Shown here: in pieces, positions 9,877 through 19,875 of the stretch
How positions within the stretch are numbered: the stretch's first letter is position 1
How the letters are laid out: each line of letters opens with the position of its first letter
NCBI RefSeq assembly: GCF_009765735.1
Contig: NZ_LMUW01000060.1
Location: 1-54,559 of the forward strand
Direction: 5' to 3'
Origin: Xenophilus sp. L33
GTDB lineage: Bacteria; Pseudomonadota; Gammaproteobacteria; Burkholderiales; Burkholderiaceae_C
DNA length: 54,559 nucleotides
Translations under genes and position numbers: made by a program
The notes under the pieces: generated by a model
Databases searched by the model: none
The model's input: the letters and a program-made list of their open reading frames with translations, nothing else
Told to the model about the DNA's origin: nothing

Positions 9877-11634
9877 TTGAACCAGCCGACGCCCGCGATC
9901 GTTGCCCAGAGTGCCGTGCGCCGGCTGCCGCGCATCGCCTTGCTGCTGCTGTGCGCGGCCTACGTGATGCCCGGCATGCTGGGCCGCGGCCCCTGGAAGA
10001 GCGCCGACATCGTCGCCTTCGGCTACATGTCGGAGCTGGCGAAGAGCACCGAGGGCATCGCCCGCTGGTTCGATCCGCTGCTGCTCGGCCTCAGGCCCGA
10101 GACGCCGGCCCTGCTGCCCTACTGGATCGGCGCGCTCGCGATCAAGCTGGCGCCTGCGTGGCTCAACCCCGACCTGGCGGTGCGCATCGTCTTCGGGCTC
10201 TTGCTGTGGTGCACCTTCACCGCCACCTGGTACGCGGTCTACAACCTGGCGCGCACCGCGCGGGCGCAGCCGGTGGCCTTCGCGTTCGGCGGCGAGGCGC
10301 GCCCGACCGACTACGCCCGCGCGATCGCCGACGGCGCGCTGCTGGCGTTGATCGCGACCCTCGGCCTGGCCCAGCTCGGCCACGAGACCACGCCGGCGCT
10401 GGCCCAGCTGTTCTTCATCTCCTACCTGTTCTACGGCGTCGCGGCGCTGCCCTACCGGCGCAACGGCGCCTTCGTCGCGCTGGCGATCGGCAGCCTCGGC
10501 ATGGCGCTGAGCGGCGCGCCGACGGTCGGGCTGGTGCTGGGGCTAGGCTCGCTCGGGATCCTGACCGCCGAGCGGCGGCGGATCGACGCGAACGACAGCT
10601 ACGACGAGGCCGACGCCGAGCCCAGCTACAGCCGGGCCGCGATCGGCGGTGTCGCGGTCGCCACGGTGGTGGCCTGCGCGCTGGCCATCGGCCTCGGCCA
10701 GCTGCAGTGGAAGATCGATCTGCCGGGCGGGCAGCCCGGCGGACCGTCGACCGCGGTCGAGCTGCGCAACCAGTTCCGGCTGCTGCTCTGGTTCACCTGG
10801 CCGGCGCTGCCGCTGTCGCTCTGGACCCTGTGGCGCTGGCGCCGCCAGCTGATGGCGCGTCACGTCGCGCTGCCGCTGCTGTTCGCGGGCGTGCCGCTGC
10901 TGACCACCTGGTTCACCGACTTCTCCGACCGCTCGCTGCTGCTGGGCCTGCCGGCCTTCGCCACCCTCGCCGCCTTCGCGCTGCCGACATTGCGGCGCAG
11001 CGTGGCGGCGCTGATCGACTGGTTCACGCTGCTCTTCTTCAGCGGCCTGGCAATCGCCATCTGGGTCATCTGGGTGGCGATGCTGACCGGCGTGCCGCCC
11101 AAGCCCGCCGCCAACGTCGCCCGGCTCGCGCCGGGCTTCGTGCCGCATTTCCAGGCGGTGGCCTTCCTGTTCGCGCTGGCCGCGACCCTGGCCTGGGGCT
11201 GGCTGGTGCGCTGGCGCACCGGCCGTCACCGCGCCGCACTCTGGAAGACGCTGGTGCTCCCGGCCGGCGGCGCCTCGCTGTGCTGGATGCTCCTGCTGAC
11301 CCTGTGGCTGCCGCTCCTGGACTACGCACGCAGCTACGCGCCGCAGGTGCGGGCGATCGCCGAGAAGGTCGGCCAGCCGTCCTGCATCGCCGAGGTCGCG
11401 CTCGGCCGGCCGCACATCGCCGCCCTGCGCATGCACGGCAACTTCAACCTGATGCCCTTGCCGGCCGGCAAGACCTGCCCGTGGATGCTGGTGAGCCCCG
11501 ACGCGATCACCGGGCTGCACAACATCGTGCGGCTGGACGACTGGCGCCTGATCGGCACTTTGCGGCGTCCGAGCAGCCCGAACGACGACCTGCTGCTGTT
11601 CCAGCGAGTCGCCGCCGCGCCGCCGGCCGGATGA
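9877..11634 (+). CDS. Polytopic membrane protein, glycosyltransferase-39/ArnT-like
   Basis: A 585-residue integral membrane protein read from a TTG start (no upstream ATG fits; the next in-frame ATG, at M31, lies inside the first membrane segment). At least ten hydrophobic segments are visible, for example IALLLLCAAYVMPGML near residue 20 and ALLALIATLGLAQL near 155. The early luminal loop GRGPWKSADIVAFGY resembles the first periplasmic loop of GT-C enzymes such as ArnT (usually GRDPW with acidic residues), but the acidic pair is not obvious. A soluble C-terminal tail (about 485-585) contains two cysteines (C504, C535 region). I infer a lipid-linked-sugar transferase or a degenerate relative; the substrate is unknown. 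It is followed after 4 nt by the MATE gene, so the two are probably co-transcribed. Confidence 0.6.
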   Translation: MNQPTPAIVAQSAVRRLPRIALLLLCAAYVMPGMLGRGPWKSADIVAFGYMSELAKSTEGIARWFDPLLLGLRPETPALLPYWIGALAIKLAPAWLNPDLAVRIVFGLLLWCTFTATWYAVYNLARTARAQPVAFAFGGEARPTDYARAIADGALLALIATLGLAQLGHETTPALAQLFFISYLFYGVAALPYRRNGAFVALAIGSLGMALSGAPTVGLVLGLGSLGILTAERRRIDANDSYDEADAEPSYSRAAIGGVAVATVVACALAIGLGQLQWKIDLPGGQPGGPSTAVELRNQFRLLLWFTWPALPLSLWTLWRWRRQLMARHVALPLLFAGVPLLTTWFTDFSDRSLLLGLPAFATLAAFALPTLRRSVAALIDWFTLLFFSGLAIAIWVIWVAMLTGVPPKPAANVARLAPGFVPHFQAVAFLFALAATLAWGWLVRWRTGRHRAALWKTLVLPAGGASLCWMLLLTLWLPLLDYARSYAPQVRAIAEKVGQPSCIAEVALGRPHIAALRMHGNFNLMPLPAGKTCPWMLVSPDAITGLHNIVRLDDWRLIGTLRRPSSPNDDLLLFQRVAAAPPAG

Positions 11635-11638
11635 GGTC

Positions 11639-13006
11639 GTGAACGCTGCTGCCGCGGCACCGGGCGCCGCCGACGAACGGCGCCTGATCGGCCGCCATGC
11701 CGCCACGGTGCTGGTCGGCCAGCTGGCGGTGATGGCCTTCGGCACCACCGATGCGATCGTCGCCGGCCGCTATGCCGAAGGCGCCCTGGCGGCGCTGTCG
11801 GTGGGCTCGGCCATCTTCATCAGCGTATATGCCTCGCTGATGGGCGGCCTGCAGGCGCTGCTGCCCGTGTGGGCCGAATTGCACGGCGCCCGGCGCGGCT
11901 CCGAGATCGGCGCCTCGGTGCGGCAGTCGCTCTACCTGTGCGGCGTGGCGATCGTGGTCGGCATGGTGCTGCTGCTCTTTCCGGCGACGGTGCTTCGCTG
12001 GACCCAGGTGCCCGAGGCGATGCGCGCCGAGGTCGAGGCCTACCTGCACGTGCTGGCCTTCGCGCTGGCGCCCGCGCTGCTGTTCCGCCTCTTCAGCACG
12101 CTCTGCCAGGGGCTGGGCCAGCCGAAGCGGGTCACCTGGCTGCAGCTCGGCGCGCTGGTGCTGAAGCTGCCGCTGTCGATCTGGTTCGCCTTCGGCGGCC
12201 TCGGGCTGCCGGCCATGGGCCTGGTCGGCTGCGGCTGGGCCACGCTGGTGGTCAACTACGCGACGCTCCTCGCCGCGCTCTGGCTGCTGCGGAGCCAGCC
12301 GGACTTCCGCGCCTACCGCTTCTGGCGCCGCATCGAGGCGCCCGACTGGCGGCAACTGCGCCAGTTCATCCGCCTGGGCGTGCCGGCCGGTCTGGCGGTC
12401 GGGGTCGAGGTGACCTCCTTCACCCTGATGGCGCTCTTCATCGCGCGCCAGGGCGTGACCGCGGCGGCGGCGCACCAGATCGCCGCCAACCTCACCGCGG
12501 TCGCCTACATGGTGCCGCTGTCGCTGGCGTTGGCGACCAGCGCCCGCGTGAGCTACTGGCTCGGCGCCGGGCAATCGGCGCTGGCCCGCCAGGCCTGCCG
12601 GCGCGGCGCCGAGCTGACGGCCGCGCTGGCGCTGCTGTTCGCGCTCCTGATGGTGAGCCTGCGCTGGCGACTGCCGGGCCTCTACAACGACAACCCGGCA
12701 GTGGTGGCGCTCGGGGCGACGCTGCTGCTGGCCACCGCCGTGTACCACCTGGCCGATGCAGCCCAGACGCTGTGCGTCTTCCTGCTGCGCTGCTACCGGG
12801 TCACGGTGATGCCGCTGGTGCTGTATTGCACCTTGCTCTGGGGCGTCGGCCTGGGCGGCAGCTACCTGCTGGCCTATCGCGGCATCGGGCCGTGGCCGGC
12901 GATGCATTCGCCGCTGGCCTTCTGGTTGATGAGCGCACTGGCGCTGTGGCTGACCGCGATCCTCTTCGTGGCGCTGCTGGTCTCGACGCTCAGGCGGCAG
13001 CGCTGA
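11639..13006 (+). CDS. MATE family multidrug/metabolite efflux transporter
   Basis: A 455-residue inner-membrane antiporter with about twelve hydrophobic segments. The N-terminal LIGRHAATVLVGQLAVMAFGTTDAI and the pseudo-repeated motif in the second half, LRQFIRLGVPAGLAVGVEVTSF, are typical of the NorM/DinF-type MATE fold, which uses Na+ or H+ gradients to expel cationic compounds. The start is a GTG only 4 nt after the stop of the preceding membrane protein, suggesting translational coupling. Its 3' end overlaps the convergent phoR gene by 17 bases. The substrate cannot be told from sequence. Confidence 0.88.
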   Translation: MNAAAAAPGAADERRLIGRHAATVLVGQLAVMAFGTTDAIVAGRYAEGALAALSVGSAIFISVYASLMGGLQALLPVWAELHGARRGSEIGASVRQSLYLCGVAIVVGMVLLLFPATVLRWTQVPEAMRAEVEAYLHVLAFALAPALLFRLFSTLCQGLGQPKRVTWLQLGALVLKLPLSIWFAFGGLGLPAMGLVGCGWATLVVNYATLLAALWLLRSQPDFRAYRFWRRIEAPDWRQLRQFIRLGVPAGLAVGVEVTSFTLMALFIARQGVTAAAAHQIAANLTAVAYMVPLSLALATSARVSYWLGAGQSALARQACRRGAELTAALALLFALLMVSLRWRLPGLYNDNPAVVALGATLLLATAVYHLADAAQTLCVFLLRCYRVTVMPLVLYCTLLWGVGLGGSYLLAYRGIGPWPAMHSPLAFWLMSALALWLTAILFVALLVSTLRRQR

Positions 13007-14330
13007 GCGCCGGCGCTTGCCGCAGCCGGGTGGCCGGGAACAGCAGCGCGAAGCGCGAGCCCTTGCCGAGCGTGCTCTCGATGCGCAGCTCGACGCCATG
13101 CCGCTGGGCGATGTGCTTGACGATCGCCAGGCCGAGCCCGGTGCCGCCGGTCTCGCGCGAGCGGCTGCGATCCACCCGGTAGAACCTCTCGGTCAGCCGC
13201 GGCAGGTGCTCCGGCGCGATGCCGGGGCCGCTGTCGCGCACCGCGAATTCGCCGCGGCCGTCGGGCAGCACCTTCCAGCTCACCGCCACCTCGCCGCCGC
13301 TCGGCGTGTAGCGGATCGCGTTGCTGAGCAGGTTCGACATCGCGCTCTGCAATTCGGTCGGCGCGCCGGCGATCTCGCTGTCGGCCTCCATCGAGAAGGA
13401 CAGCCGATGGCCCTTGCTCGACAGCCGGCTCGACAGGCCGCGGCCCTCGTCCTCGCACTGCGCCATCAGGGCGCGCATGCGGGTCCAGCGCTGGCTCGGC
13501 GGCGCGGCGCTGCCTTCGAGCCGCGAGAGCGTCAGGAGGTCGTTGACCAGCGTTTCCATGCGGTGCGACTGCTGCGCCATCAGCGCCAGGTAGCGGGTGC
13601 GCTCGTCCGCATCGAGCGGCAGGTTCTGCAGCGTCTCGACGAAACCAGCGAGCACGGTCAGCGGCGTGCGGATCTCGTGCGAGACGTTGGCCACGAAGTC
13701 GCGTCGCATCGCCTCGGCCTGCTCCAGCAGGGTGATGTCGCGCATCAGCAGCATGCGGCGGTTGCCGGCATAGGGATGCACCTGCACCGACAGCCGCGCC
13801 GGATGGTTGCGGTGCGCGTGGGCCTGCGACGGCGCGTCGATGACCACGTCGCGGCTGTAGTTCCAGGACGCCAGGTAGGCGACGAAGGCCGGATCGCGCA
13901 CCAGGTTGGCCAGGTGCTGCAGCAGGTCGCGTTCGGCGTCGATGCCGAACTGGGCTGCGGCGGTCTGGTTGCACCACTCGATGCGGCCCTGCTCGTCGAG
14001 CAGCACCACGCCGTGCGGCGAGGCCTGGATCGCGGCCAGGAATTCCTGCAGCCGGTCCTCTGCCTGGCGGGTCTGCTGCTCGCGCTCGCGCAGCAGCTTG
14101 CGGATGCGCTCGGCCAGTTCGCCCCAGACGCCGGGGCCGCGCGACGGCAGGCGCGAGGTGTCGGTGCGCAGCACGTTGAGCAGCTTGTGGGCGCGCCAGG
14201 CGTCGACCACCAGCCACAGCACGACGCCGAACCAGGCGCCCATCCAGGCCGACGCGCCGCCGAGCAGCACGAAGGCGAGCGCGCCGCCGATGGCGGAGGC
14301 GCACAGGAAGGTTGCGATTCGAAAAGGCAT
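12990..14330 (-). CDS. phoR: Phosphate regulon sensor histidine kinase PhoR
   Basis: A 446-residue membrane histidine kinase that phosphorylates PhoB at low phosphate and is held inactive by PhoU/Pst when phosphate is ample. Two membrane segments lie near residues 5-45, as in PhoR, which lacks a large periplasmic sensor. A PAS domain follows (about 95-205, starting RLQEFLAAIQASPHGVVLLD), then the H-box DFVANVSHEIRTPL with phospho-acceptor H218. The HATPase domain shows NLLSNAIRYTPSGG, DSGPGI and GTGLGLAIVKHIAQRHG. It is the last gene of the leftward pst-pho cluster, 43 bp after phoB. Its stop lies inside the end of the MATE gene. Confidence 0.95.
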   Translation of the reverse strand: MPFRIATFLCASAIGGALAFVLLGGASAWMGAWFGVVLWLVVDAWRAHKLLNVLRTDTSRLPSRGPGVWGELAERIRKLLREREQQTRQAEDRLQEFLAAIQASPHGVVLLDEQGRIEWCNQTAAAQFGIDAERDLLQHLANLVRDPAFVAYLASWNYSRDVVIDAPSQAHAHRNHPARLSVQVHPYAGNRRMLLMRDITLLEQAEAMRRDFVANVSHEIRTPLTVLAGFVETLQNLPLDADERTRYLALMAQQSHRMETLVNDLLTLSRLEGSAAPPSQRWTRMRALMAQCEDEGRGLSSRLSSKGHRLSFSMEADSEIAGAPTELQSAMSNLLSNAIRYTPSGGEVAVSWKVLPDGRGEFAVRDSGPGIAPEHLPRLTERFYRVDRSRSRETGGTGLGLAIVKHIAQRHGVELRIESTLGKGSRFALLFPATRLRQAPALSAAA

Positions 14331-14373
14331 GCCGGGGCCGATTATCCAGCCCCGCGGGCGCCGAAGGAACGAC

Positions 14374-15066
14374 TCAGACCGTCGCCTGCGCGGTCAGCCG
14401 GTAGCCGGCGCCGCGCACCGTCTCGACCATCGGCGCGGCCGGGCCGAGCGATTCGCGCAGCCGCTTGACGTGCACGTCGACCGTGCGTTCCTCGATGTAG
14501 ACGTGGTCGCCCCAGACCTTGTCGAGCAGCTGGGCCCGGCTGTGGACCCGCTCGGCATGCTGCATCAGGAAGCCGAGCAGCTTGAATTCGGTCGGCCCGA
14601 CCTTCAGCGGCGTGCCTTGCCAGGTCACGCGATGGGTCGCGGTGTCCAGCGCCAGCTCGCCGATCTCGACCCGCTCGCTGGCCGCCTCGGGCGCCCGGCG
14701 CCGCAGCACCGCGCGGATGCGCGCGAGCATCTCCTGCGTCGAGAAGGGCTTGGTGATGTAGTCGTCGGCACCGGCATCGAGGCCCGCCACCTTGTCGGGC
14801 TCGTCGCCGCGGGCGGTGAGCATCAGGATCGGCATGGTCTTGGTGCGCGGGTCCTTGCGCCATTGCCGCGCCAGCTGCAGGCCGCTCTCGCCCGGCAGCA
14901 TCCAGTCGAGCAGGATCATGTCGGGCATCAGCGCGTCGATCTCGCGCTGCGCCGATGCACCGTCCTCGGCCCAGATCGGCTCGAAGCCGTTGTGCCGCAG
15001 GTTGACCGCGATCAGCTCGGCGATCGAAGACTCGTCTTCGACGATCAGGATGCGAGGCTTTTTCAT
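14374..15066 (-). CDS. phoB: Phosphate regulon response regulator PhoB
   Basis: A 230-residue OmpR/PhoB-family regulator. The receiver domain has acidic residues E10/D11, phospho-acceptor D54 in ILLDWMLPG, T84 and K106 in ITKPFS. The C-terminal winged helix (about 135-228) includes GPTEFKLLGFLMQHAERVHSR and RTVDVHVKRLRESL. When phosphorylated by PhoR it binds Pho boxes; two good candidate boxes lie in this window at 19706-19725 and 19774-19791. It is 22 bp downstream of phoU and 43 bp upstream of phoR, in one leftward cluster. Confidence 0.96.
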   Translation of the reverse strand: MKKPRILIVEDESSIAELIAVNLRHNGFEPIWAEDGASAQREIDALMPDMILLDWMLPGESGLQLARQWRKDPRTKTMPILMLTARGDEPDKVAGLDAGADDYITKPFSTQEMLARIRAVLRRRAPEAASERVEIGELALDTATHRVTWQGTPLKVGPTEFKLLGFLMQHAERVHSRAQLLDKVWGDHVYIEERTVDVHVKRLRESLGPAAPMVETVRGAGYRLTAQATV

Positions 15067-15088
15067 GGCGGCGGTGCGCGGGTGGGCT

Positions 15089-15790
15089 TCAGAGCAGCGC
15101 GGATTCGATCTGCGCCATCGAGGTGTGCCGCACGTCGGCGCCCTTGACGATGTAGATGATGAATTCGGCGATGTTCTTCGCGTGGTCGCCGATGCGCTCG
15201 ATCGCCTTGGCGAGGAACAGCAGGTCGAGGCTGGCGGAGATGGTGCGCGGGTCTTCCATCATGTAGGTGACCAGCTTGCGCACGAAGCCGTCGAATTCCT
15301 TGTCGATCAGGTCGTCGTCTTTCAGGATCGACAGCGCCGCAGCGGTGTCCAGGCGGGCGAAGGCGTCCAGCGCCTTGCGCAGCAGGCCCGAGGCCATGTC
15401 GGCGGCGATGCGCAGGTCGCTCGAAGGCAGCGCACGGGCCGAACCGCTCTCGATGATCGACTTGACCATGCGGGCGATCTTGTTGGCCTCGTCGCCGACG
15501 CGCTCGAGGTTGGCGGTGGTCTTGGAGATGGCGATCAGCAGGCGCAGGTCGCGCGCGGTCGGCTGGCGCCGCGCGATGATCGACGACAGCTCGCGGTCGA
15601 TCTCGACTTCCATCGCGTTGACGCGGTGCTCGGTCTCGCTCACCCGGTCGGCGGCCTCGGCGTCGAACTCCTGCAGCGCGTAGACCGCCTGGTGGATCTG
15701 GGCCTCGACCATGCCGCCCAGCTCCATCACGCGCGACGAGACGGTGTTGAGTTCGCTGTCGAACTGGCTCGAAAGATGTTTCTCGGTCAT
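15089..15790 (-). CDS. phoU: Phosphate signalling complex protein PhoU
   Basis: A 233-residue cytoplasmic negative regulator that links the Pst transporter to PhoR. Two tandem three-helix PhoU repeats are visible, each with the metal-binding E/DxxxD pattern: LERVGDEANKIARMV in the first and IERIGDHAKNIAEFII in the second. The start MTEKHLSSQFDSELN is supported by AGGAGG 9 nt upstream, which overlaps the pstB stop region, so translation is probably coupled to pstB. Confidence 0.97.
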   Translation of the reverse strand: MTEKHLSSQFDSELNTVSSRVMELGGMVEAQIHQAVYALQEFDAEAADRVSETEHRVNAMEVEIDRELSSIIARRQPTARDLRLLIAISKTTANLERVGDEANKIARMVKSIIESGSARALPSSDLRIAADMASGLLRKALDAFARLDTAAALSILKDDDLIDKEFDGFVRKLVTYMMEDPRTISASLDLLFLAKAIERIGDHAKNIAEFIIYIVKGADVRHTSMAQIESALL

Positions 15791-15804
15791 GGCGTGCGCC
15801 CTCC

Positions 15805-16587
15805 TTAGCCGAAGCGGCCGGTGATGTAGTCCTCGGTTTCCTTGCGCTTCGGCTTGAAGAAGAGCTCTTCCGTCGCGCCGAATTCGATCAGGTCGCCCAG
15901 GTACATGTAGGCGGTGTAGTCGCTGCAGCGTGCGGCCTGCTGCATGTTGTGGGTCACGATCACGACCGTGTATTCGCTCTTCAGCTCGGCGATCAGCTCC
16001 TCGATCTTGGCGGTCGAGATCGGGTCCAGCGCCGAGCAGGGCTCGTCGAGCAGCAGCACCTCGGGCTTGATCGCGATGCCGCGGGCGATGCACAGGCGCT
16101 GCTGCTGGCCGCCGGAGAGGCCGGAGCCGCTCTGCTGCAGCTTGTCGCGCACCTCGGTCCAGAGCGCCGCCTTCTTGAGTGCCCATTCGACCCGGTCGTC
16201 CATGTCGGAAGCCGAGAGGCTCTCGAACAGCTTCACGCCGAAGGCGATGTTGTCGTAGATCGACATCGGGAACGGCGTCGGCTTCTGGAACACCATGCCG
16301 ACCTTGGCGCGGATCAGCGCCACGTCCTGCTTGGAGGTCAGCAGGTTCTCGCCGTCCAGCGCGATCGTGCCTTCGGCACGCTGCTCCGGATAGAGCTCGA
16401 ACATGCGGTTGAAGGTGCGCAGCAGGGTCGACTTGCCGCAGCCCGAAGGGCCGATGAAGGCGGTCACCTTGTTCTCCGGGATCTCCATGTTGATGCCCTT
16501 GAGCGCATGGAACTTGCCGTAGTAGAAGTTCAGGTCCTTGACCGAGATCTTCGAGCGCGCGGGCGCAGCCAGAGTGTTTGCCATCAT
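15805..16587 (-). CDS. pstB: Phosphate ABC transporter ATP-binding protein PstB
   Basis: A 260-residue ATPase of the PstSCAB high-affinity phosphate importer. It shows Walker [15 protein letters not shown] (K52), the Q-loop in [21 protein letters not shown] (split by the family-specific PTPFPMS), signature [15 protein letters not shown], Walker [14 protein letters not shown] and switch His in IVTHNMQQA. The frame begins with two consecutive ATGs (16587 and 16584); the first is 2 nt after the pstA stop. Full family length. Confidence 0.97.
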   Translation of the reverse strand: MMANTLAAPARSKISVKDLNFYYGKFHALKGINMEIPENKVTAFIGPSGCGKSTLLRTFNRMFELYPEQRAEGTIALDGENLLTSKQDVALIRAKVGMVFQKPTPFPMSIYDNIAFGVKLFESLSASDMDDRVEWALKKAALWTEVRDKLQQSGSGLSGGQQQRLCIARGIAIKPEVLLLDEPCSALDPISTAKIEELIAELKSEYTVVIVTHNMQQAARCSDYTAYMYLGDLIEFGATEELFFKPKRKETEDYITGRFG

Positions 16588-16589
16588 GT

Positions 16590-17480
16590 TCAGAGTTTGG
16601 TGCGGGTCAGGACCCGCGCGAGGATGTTGAGTGCCAGCACCGCGACGGTGATCAGGAAGACGCCGGCCCAGGCCAGCTGCTGCCAGTTGTCGTACGGGCT
16701 CATGGCGAACTTGAAGATCGTCACCGGCAGGCTGGCCATCGGCTGCAGCAGGTTCGAGGTCCAGAACTGGTTGCTGAGCGCGGTGAACAGCAGCGGTGCC
16801 GTCTCGCCGGCGATGCGGGCCACGGCCAGCAGGATGCCGGTGACCACGCCGGCGCGGGCGGCCCGCAGCGTGATGCTCAGGATGACCTTCCACTTCGGCG
16901 TGCCGAGCGCATAGGCCGCTTCGCGCAGGCCCGGCGGCACCAGCTGCAGCATGTTCTCGGTGGTGCGGATCACCACCGGGATCACGATCAGCGCCAGCGA
17001 CAGCGCACCGGCCAGGCCCGAGAAGGTCTTGAAGTAGACCACCACGACCGCGTAGACGAAGAGACCGATCACGATCGACGGCGCCGACAGCAGGATGTCG
17101 TTGACGAAGCGCGTGACGCTCGAGAGCCAGCCCTTGGGGTTGTATTCGGCCAGGTAGATGCCGGCCATGATGCCGATCGGCGTGCCGACGCAGGTCGCCA
17201 GCAGCACCATCATGAAGGAGCCGTAGATCGCGTTGGCGATGCCGCCGTCCTCGTTCGGCGGCGGCGTCATCTGCGTGAGCGTGGCGATGGTGAGGCCGCC
17301 GATGCCCTGGCGCAGCGTCTCCCAGAGGATCCAGACCAGCCAGAAGACGCCGAAGGCCATCGCGGCCATCGACAGGGTCAGGGCGATCACGTTGACGCGC
17401 TTGCGGCTGGCGAAGCGCGCCGCGCGCGTCTCGTCCAGCGTCTTGGCGTCGAGCAGCTTGTCTGCGGTGCCGGAGCTCAT
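16590..17480 (-). CDS. pstA: Phosphate ABC transporter permease PstA
   Basis: A 296-residue inner-membrane permease with about six hydrophobic helices. The EAA-type coupling motif is seen in [20 protein letters not shown], followed by [19 protein letters not shown], both characteristic of PstA. The start at 17480 gives an ATGA overlap (17477-17480) with the pstC stop. It pairs with PstC to form the phosphate channel. Confidence 0.96.
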   Translation of the reverse strand: MSSGTADKLLDAKTLDETRAARFASRKRVNVIALTLSMAAMAFGVFWLVWILWETLRQGIGGLTIATLTQMTPPPNEDGGIANAIYGSFMMVLLATCVGTPIGIMAGIYLAEYNPKGWLSSVTRFVNDILLSAPSIVIGLFVYAVVVVYFKTFSGLAGALSLALIVIPVVIRTTENMLQLVPPGLREAAYALGTPKWKVILSITLRAARAGVVTGILLAVARIAGETAPLLFTALSNQFWTSNLLQPMASLPVTIFKFAMSPYDNWQQLAWAGVFLITVAVLALNILARVLTRTKL

Positions 17481-18535
17481 GCGCGTGTTCCTTCGCTCTT
17501 CTTCATGCGTTGCAGCAGCAGCTTCGAGAAGGCCAGCACGACGAAGGTGATGAAGAACAGCACCAGGCCGAGGTACATCAGCGAGGCCTGGTGCAGGCCC
17601 GGGCCGGCTTCGGCGAATTCGTTGGCCAGCACCGAGGTGATGCTGTTGGCAGGCTGGAAGATCGACAGCGAGGTCAGCTGGTTGGTGTTGCCGATGACGA
17701 AGGTCACCGCCATGGTCTCGCCCAGCGCCCGGCCGAGGCCGAGCATGATGCCGCCGACGACGCCGGCCTTGGTGTAGGGAAGCACCACCTTGGAGACGAC
17801 CTCCCAGGTGGTCGAGCCGAGCCCGTAGGCCGACTCCTTGAGCAGCGGCGGCGTCACCTCGAACACGTCCCGCATCACCGAGGCGATGAACGGGATGATC
17901 ATGATCGCCAGGATGATGCCGGCCGAGAGAATGCCGATGCCGACCGGCGGACCGGCCACCAGCGTGGCCAGGAAGGTGCCTTCGAGCAGCTTCTGCAGCG
18001 GCTGCTGCACGTAGGTCGCCAGGATCGGGCCGAAGACCAGCAGGCCCCACATGCCGTAGACGATCGAGGGCACCGCGGCCAGCAGTTCGATGGCCGTGCC
18101 CAGCGGGCGCTTGAGCCACGAGGGCGACATCTCGGTCAGGAACAGCGCGATGCCGAAGCTCACCGGGACCGCGATCACCAGCGCGATCAGCGAGGTGGCC
18201 AGGGTGCCGTAGATCATCACCAGGCCGCCGTATTCGTCCTTGACCGGGTCCCAGGTGCTGCTGGCGAGGAAGCCGAGGCCGAATTTCGAGATCGCCGGCC
18301 AGGCGCCGACGAGCAGCGACAGGAGGATGCCTATGAGCATCGCCAGGGTCAGCAGCGCGGCGCCCTTGGCGGCCCAGCCGAACAGGCGGTCGGTGGCGGG
18401 GCCGCTGCGCGGGCGCTTGACCGGCTGCGGGCTGGTCACGGCGCCAGCGGATCGATCACGCGGATTGACGCTGGCGGGATAGGTGGATGACACGGTTCGC
18501 TCCGAAGTCGGCGCGCGTTCGACGGGGGTGCTCAT
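17477..18535 (-). CDS. pstC: Phosphate ABC transporter permease PstC
   Basis: A 352-residue inner-membrane permease. A polar N-terminal extension of about 50 residues precedes the first helix ([20 protein letters not shown]). The EAA motif is in [20 protein letters not shown] and the family motif [18 protein letters not shown] follows. The C-terminus overlaps pstA by 4 nt. It is 74 bp downstream of pstS. Confidence 0.96.
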   Translation of the reverse strand: MSTPVERAPTSERTVSSTYPASVNPRDRSAGAVTSPQPVKRPRSGPATDRLFGWAAKGAALLTLAMLIGILLSLLVGAWPAISKFGLGFLASSTWDPVKDEYGGLVMIYGTLATSLIALVIAVPVSFGIALFLTEMSPSWLKRPLGTAIELLAAVPSIVYGMWGLLVFGPILATYVQQPLQKLLEGTFLATLVAGPPVGIGILSAGIILAIMIIPFIASVMRDVFEVTPPLLKESAYGLGSTTWEVVSKVVLPYTKAGVVGGIMLGLGRALGETMAVTFVIGNTNQLTSLSIFQPANSITSVLANEFAEAGPGLHQASLMYLGLVLFFITFVVLAFSKLLLQRMKKSEGTRA

Positions 18536-18609
18536 CGGGAAACCTCAGCGCCGTGGCGCCTCGCGTGTTGCCTGGGAGCGATCCGACCCGTCATGCGCGC
18601 CGAACCGCT

Positions 18610-19644
<1,035 letters not shown>

Positions 19645-19705
19645 GATTTCTCCTTGAACTGGGAAGGACCCCTCGGTTGGGCTTGGCCGCGACTCTAGAA
19701 AGCTT

Positions 19706-19725
19706 GTGTGACAGGGTCGTGACAT
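19706..19725 (-). promoter_or_regulatory. Pho box upstream of pstS
   Basis: On the minus strand the site reads ATGTCACGACCCTGTCACAC: two TGTCAC units exactly 11 bp apart, the layout of the PhoB binding consensus (CTGTCAT, 4-bp AT spacer, CTGTCAT). A -10-like TCTAGA (19694-19699) lies about 6 bp downstream, as expected for Pho promoters where the box replaces the -35. Orientation and distance point to pstS. Confidence 0.75.
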
Positions 19726-19773
19726 GCTTCTGTCGAGGGAAGAAGGCCCTTTTTGTCAATGGCGCGCATGACG

Positions 19774-19791
19774 CTGTCACACAACCGTCAT
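19774..19791 (+). promoter_or_regulatory. Pho box upstream of ppx
   Basis: CTGTCACACAACCGTCAT on the plus strand has TGTCAC and CGTCAT units 11 bp apart, matching the Pho box with one change in the second half. It points toward ppx, 84 bp ahead of its ATG, and lies 48 bp from the pstS box in the opposite orientation. Confidence 0.6.
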
Positions 19792-19875
19792 GAAGCGGTC
19801 CTAGCCTTCCAGGCTCCCGATCCGGGTTCCGTACAGCCCGCGCTACGATCAGGCACCGACCACTTTCCACTCTCC

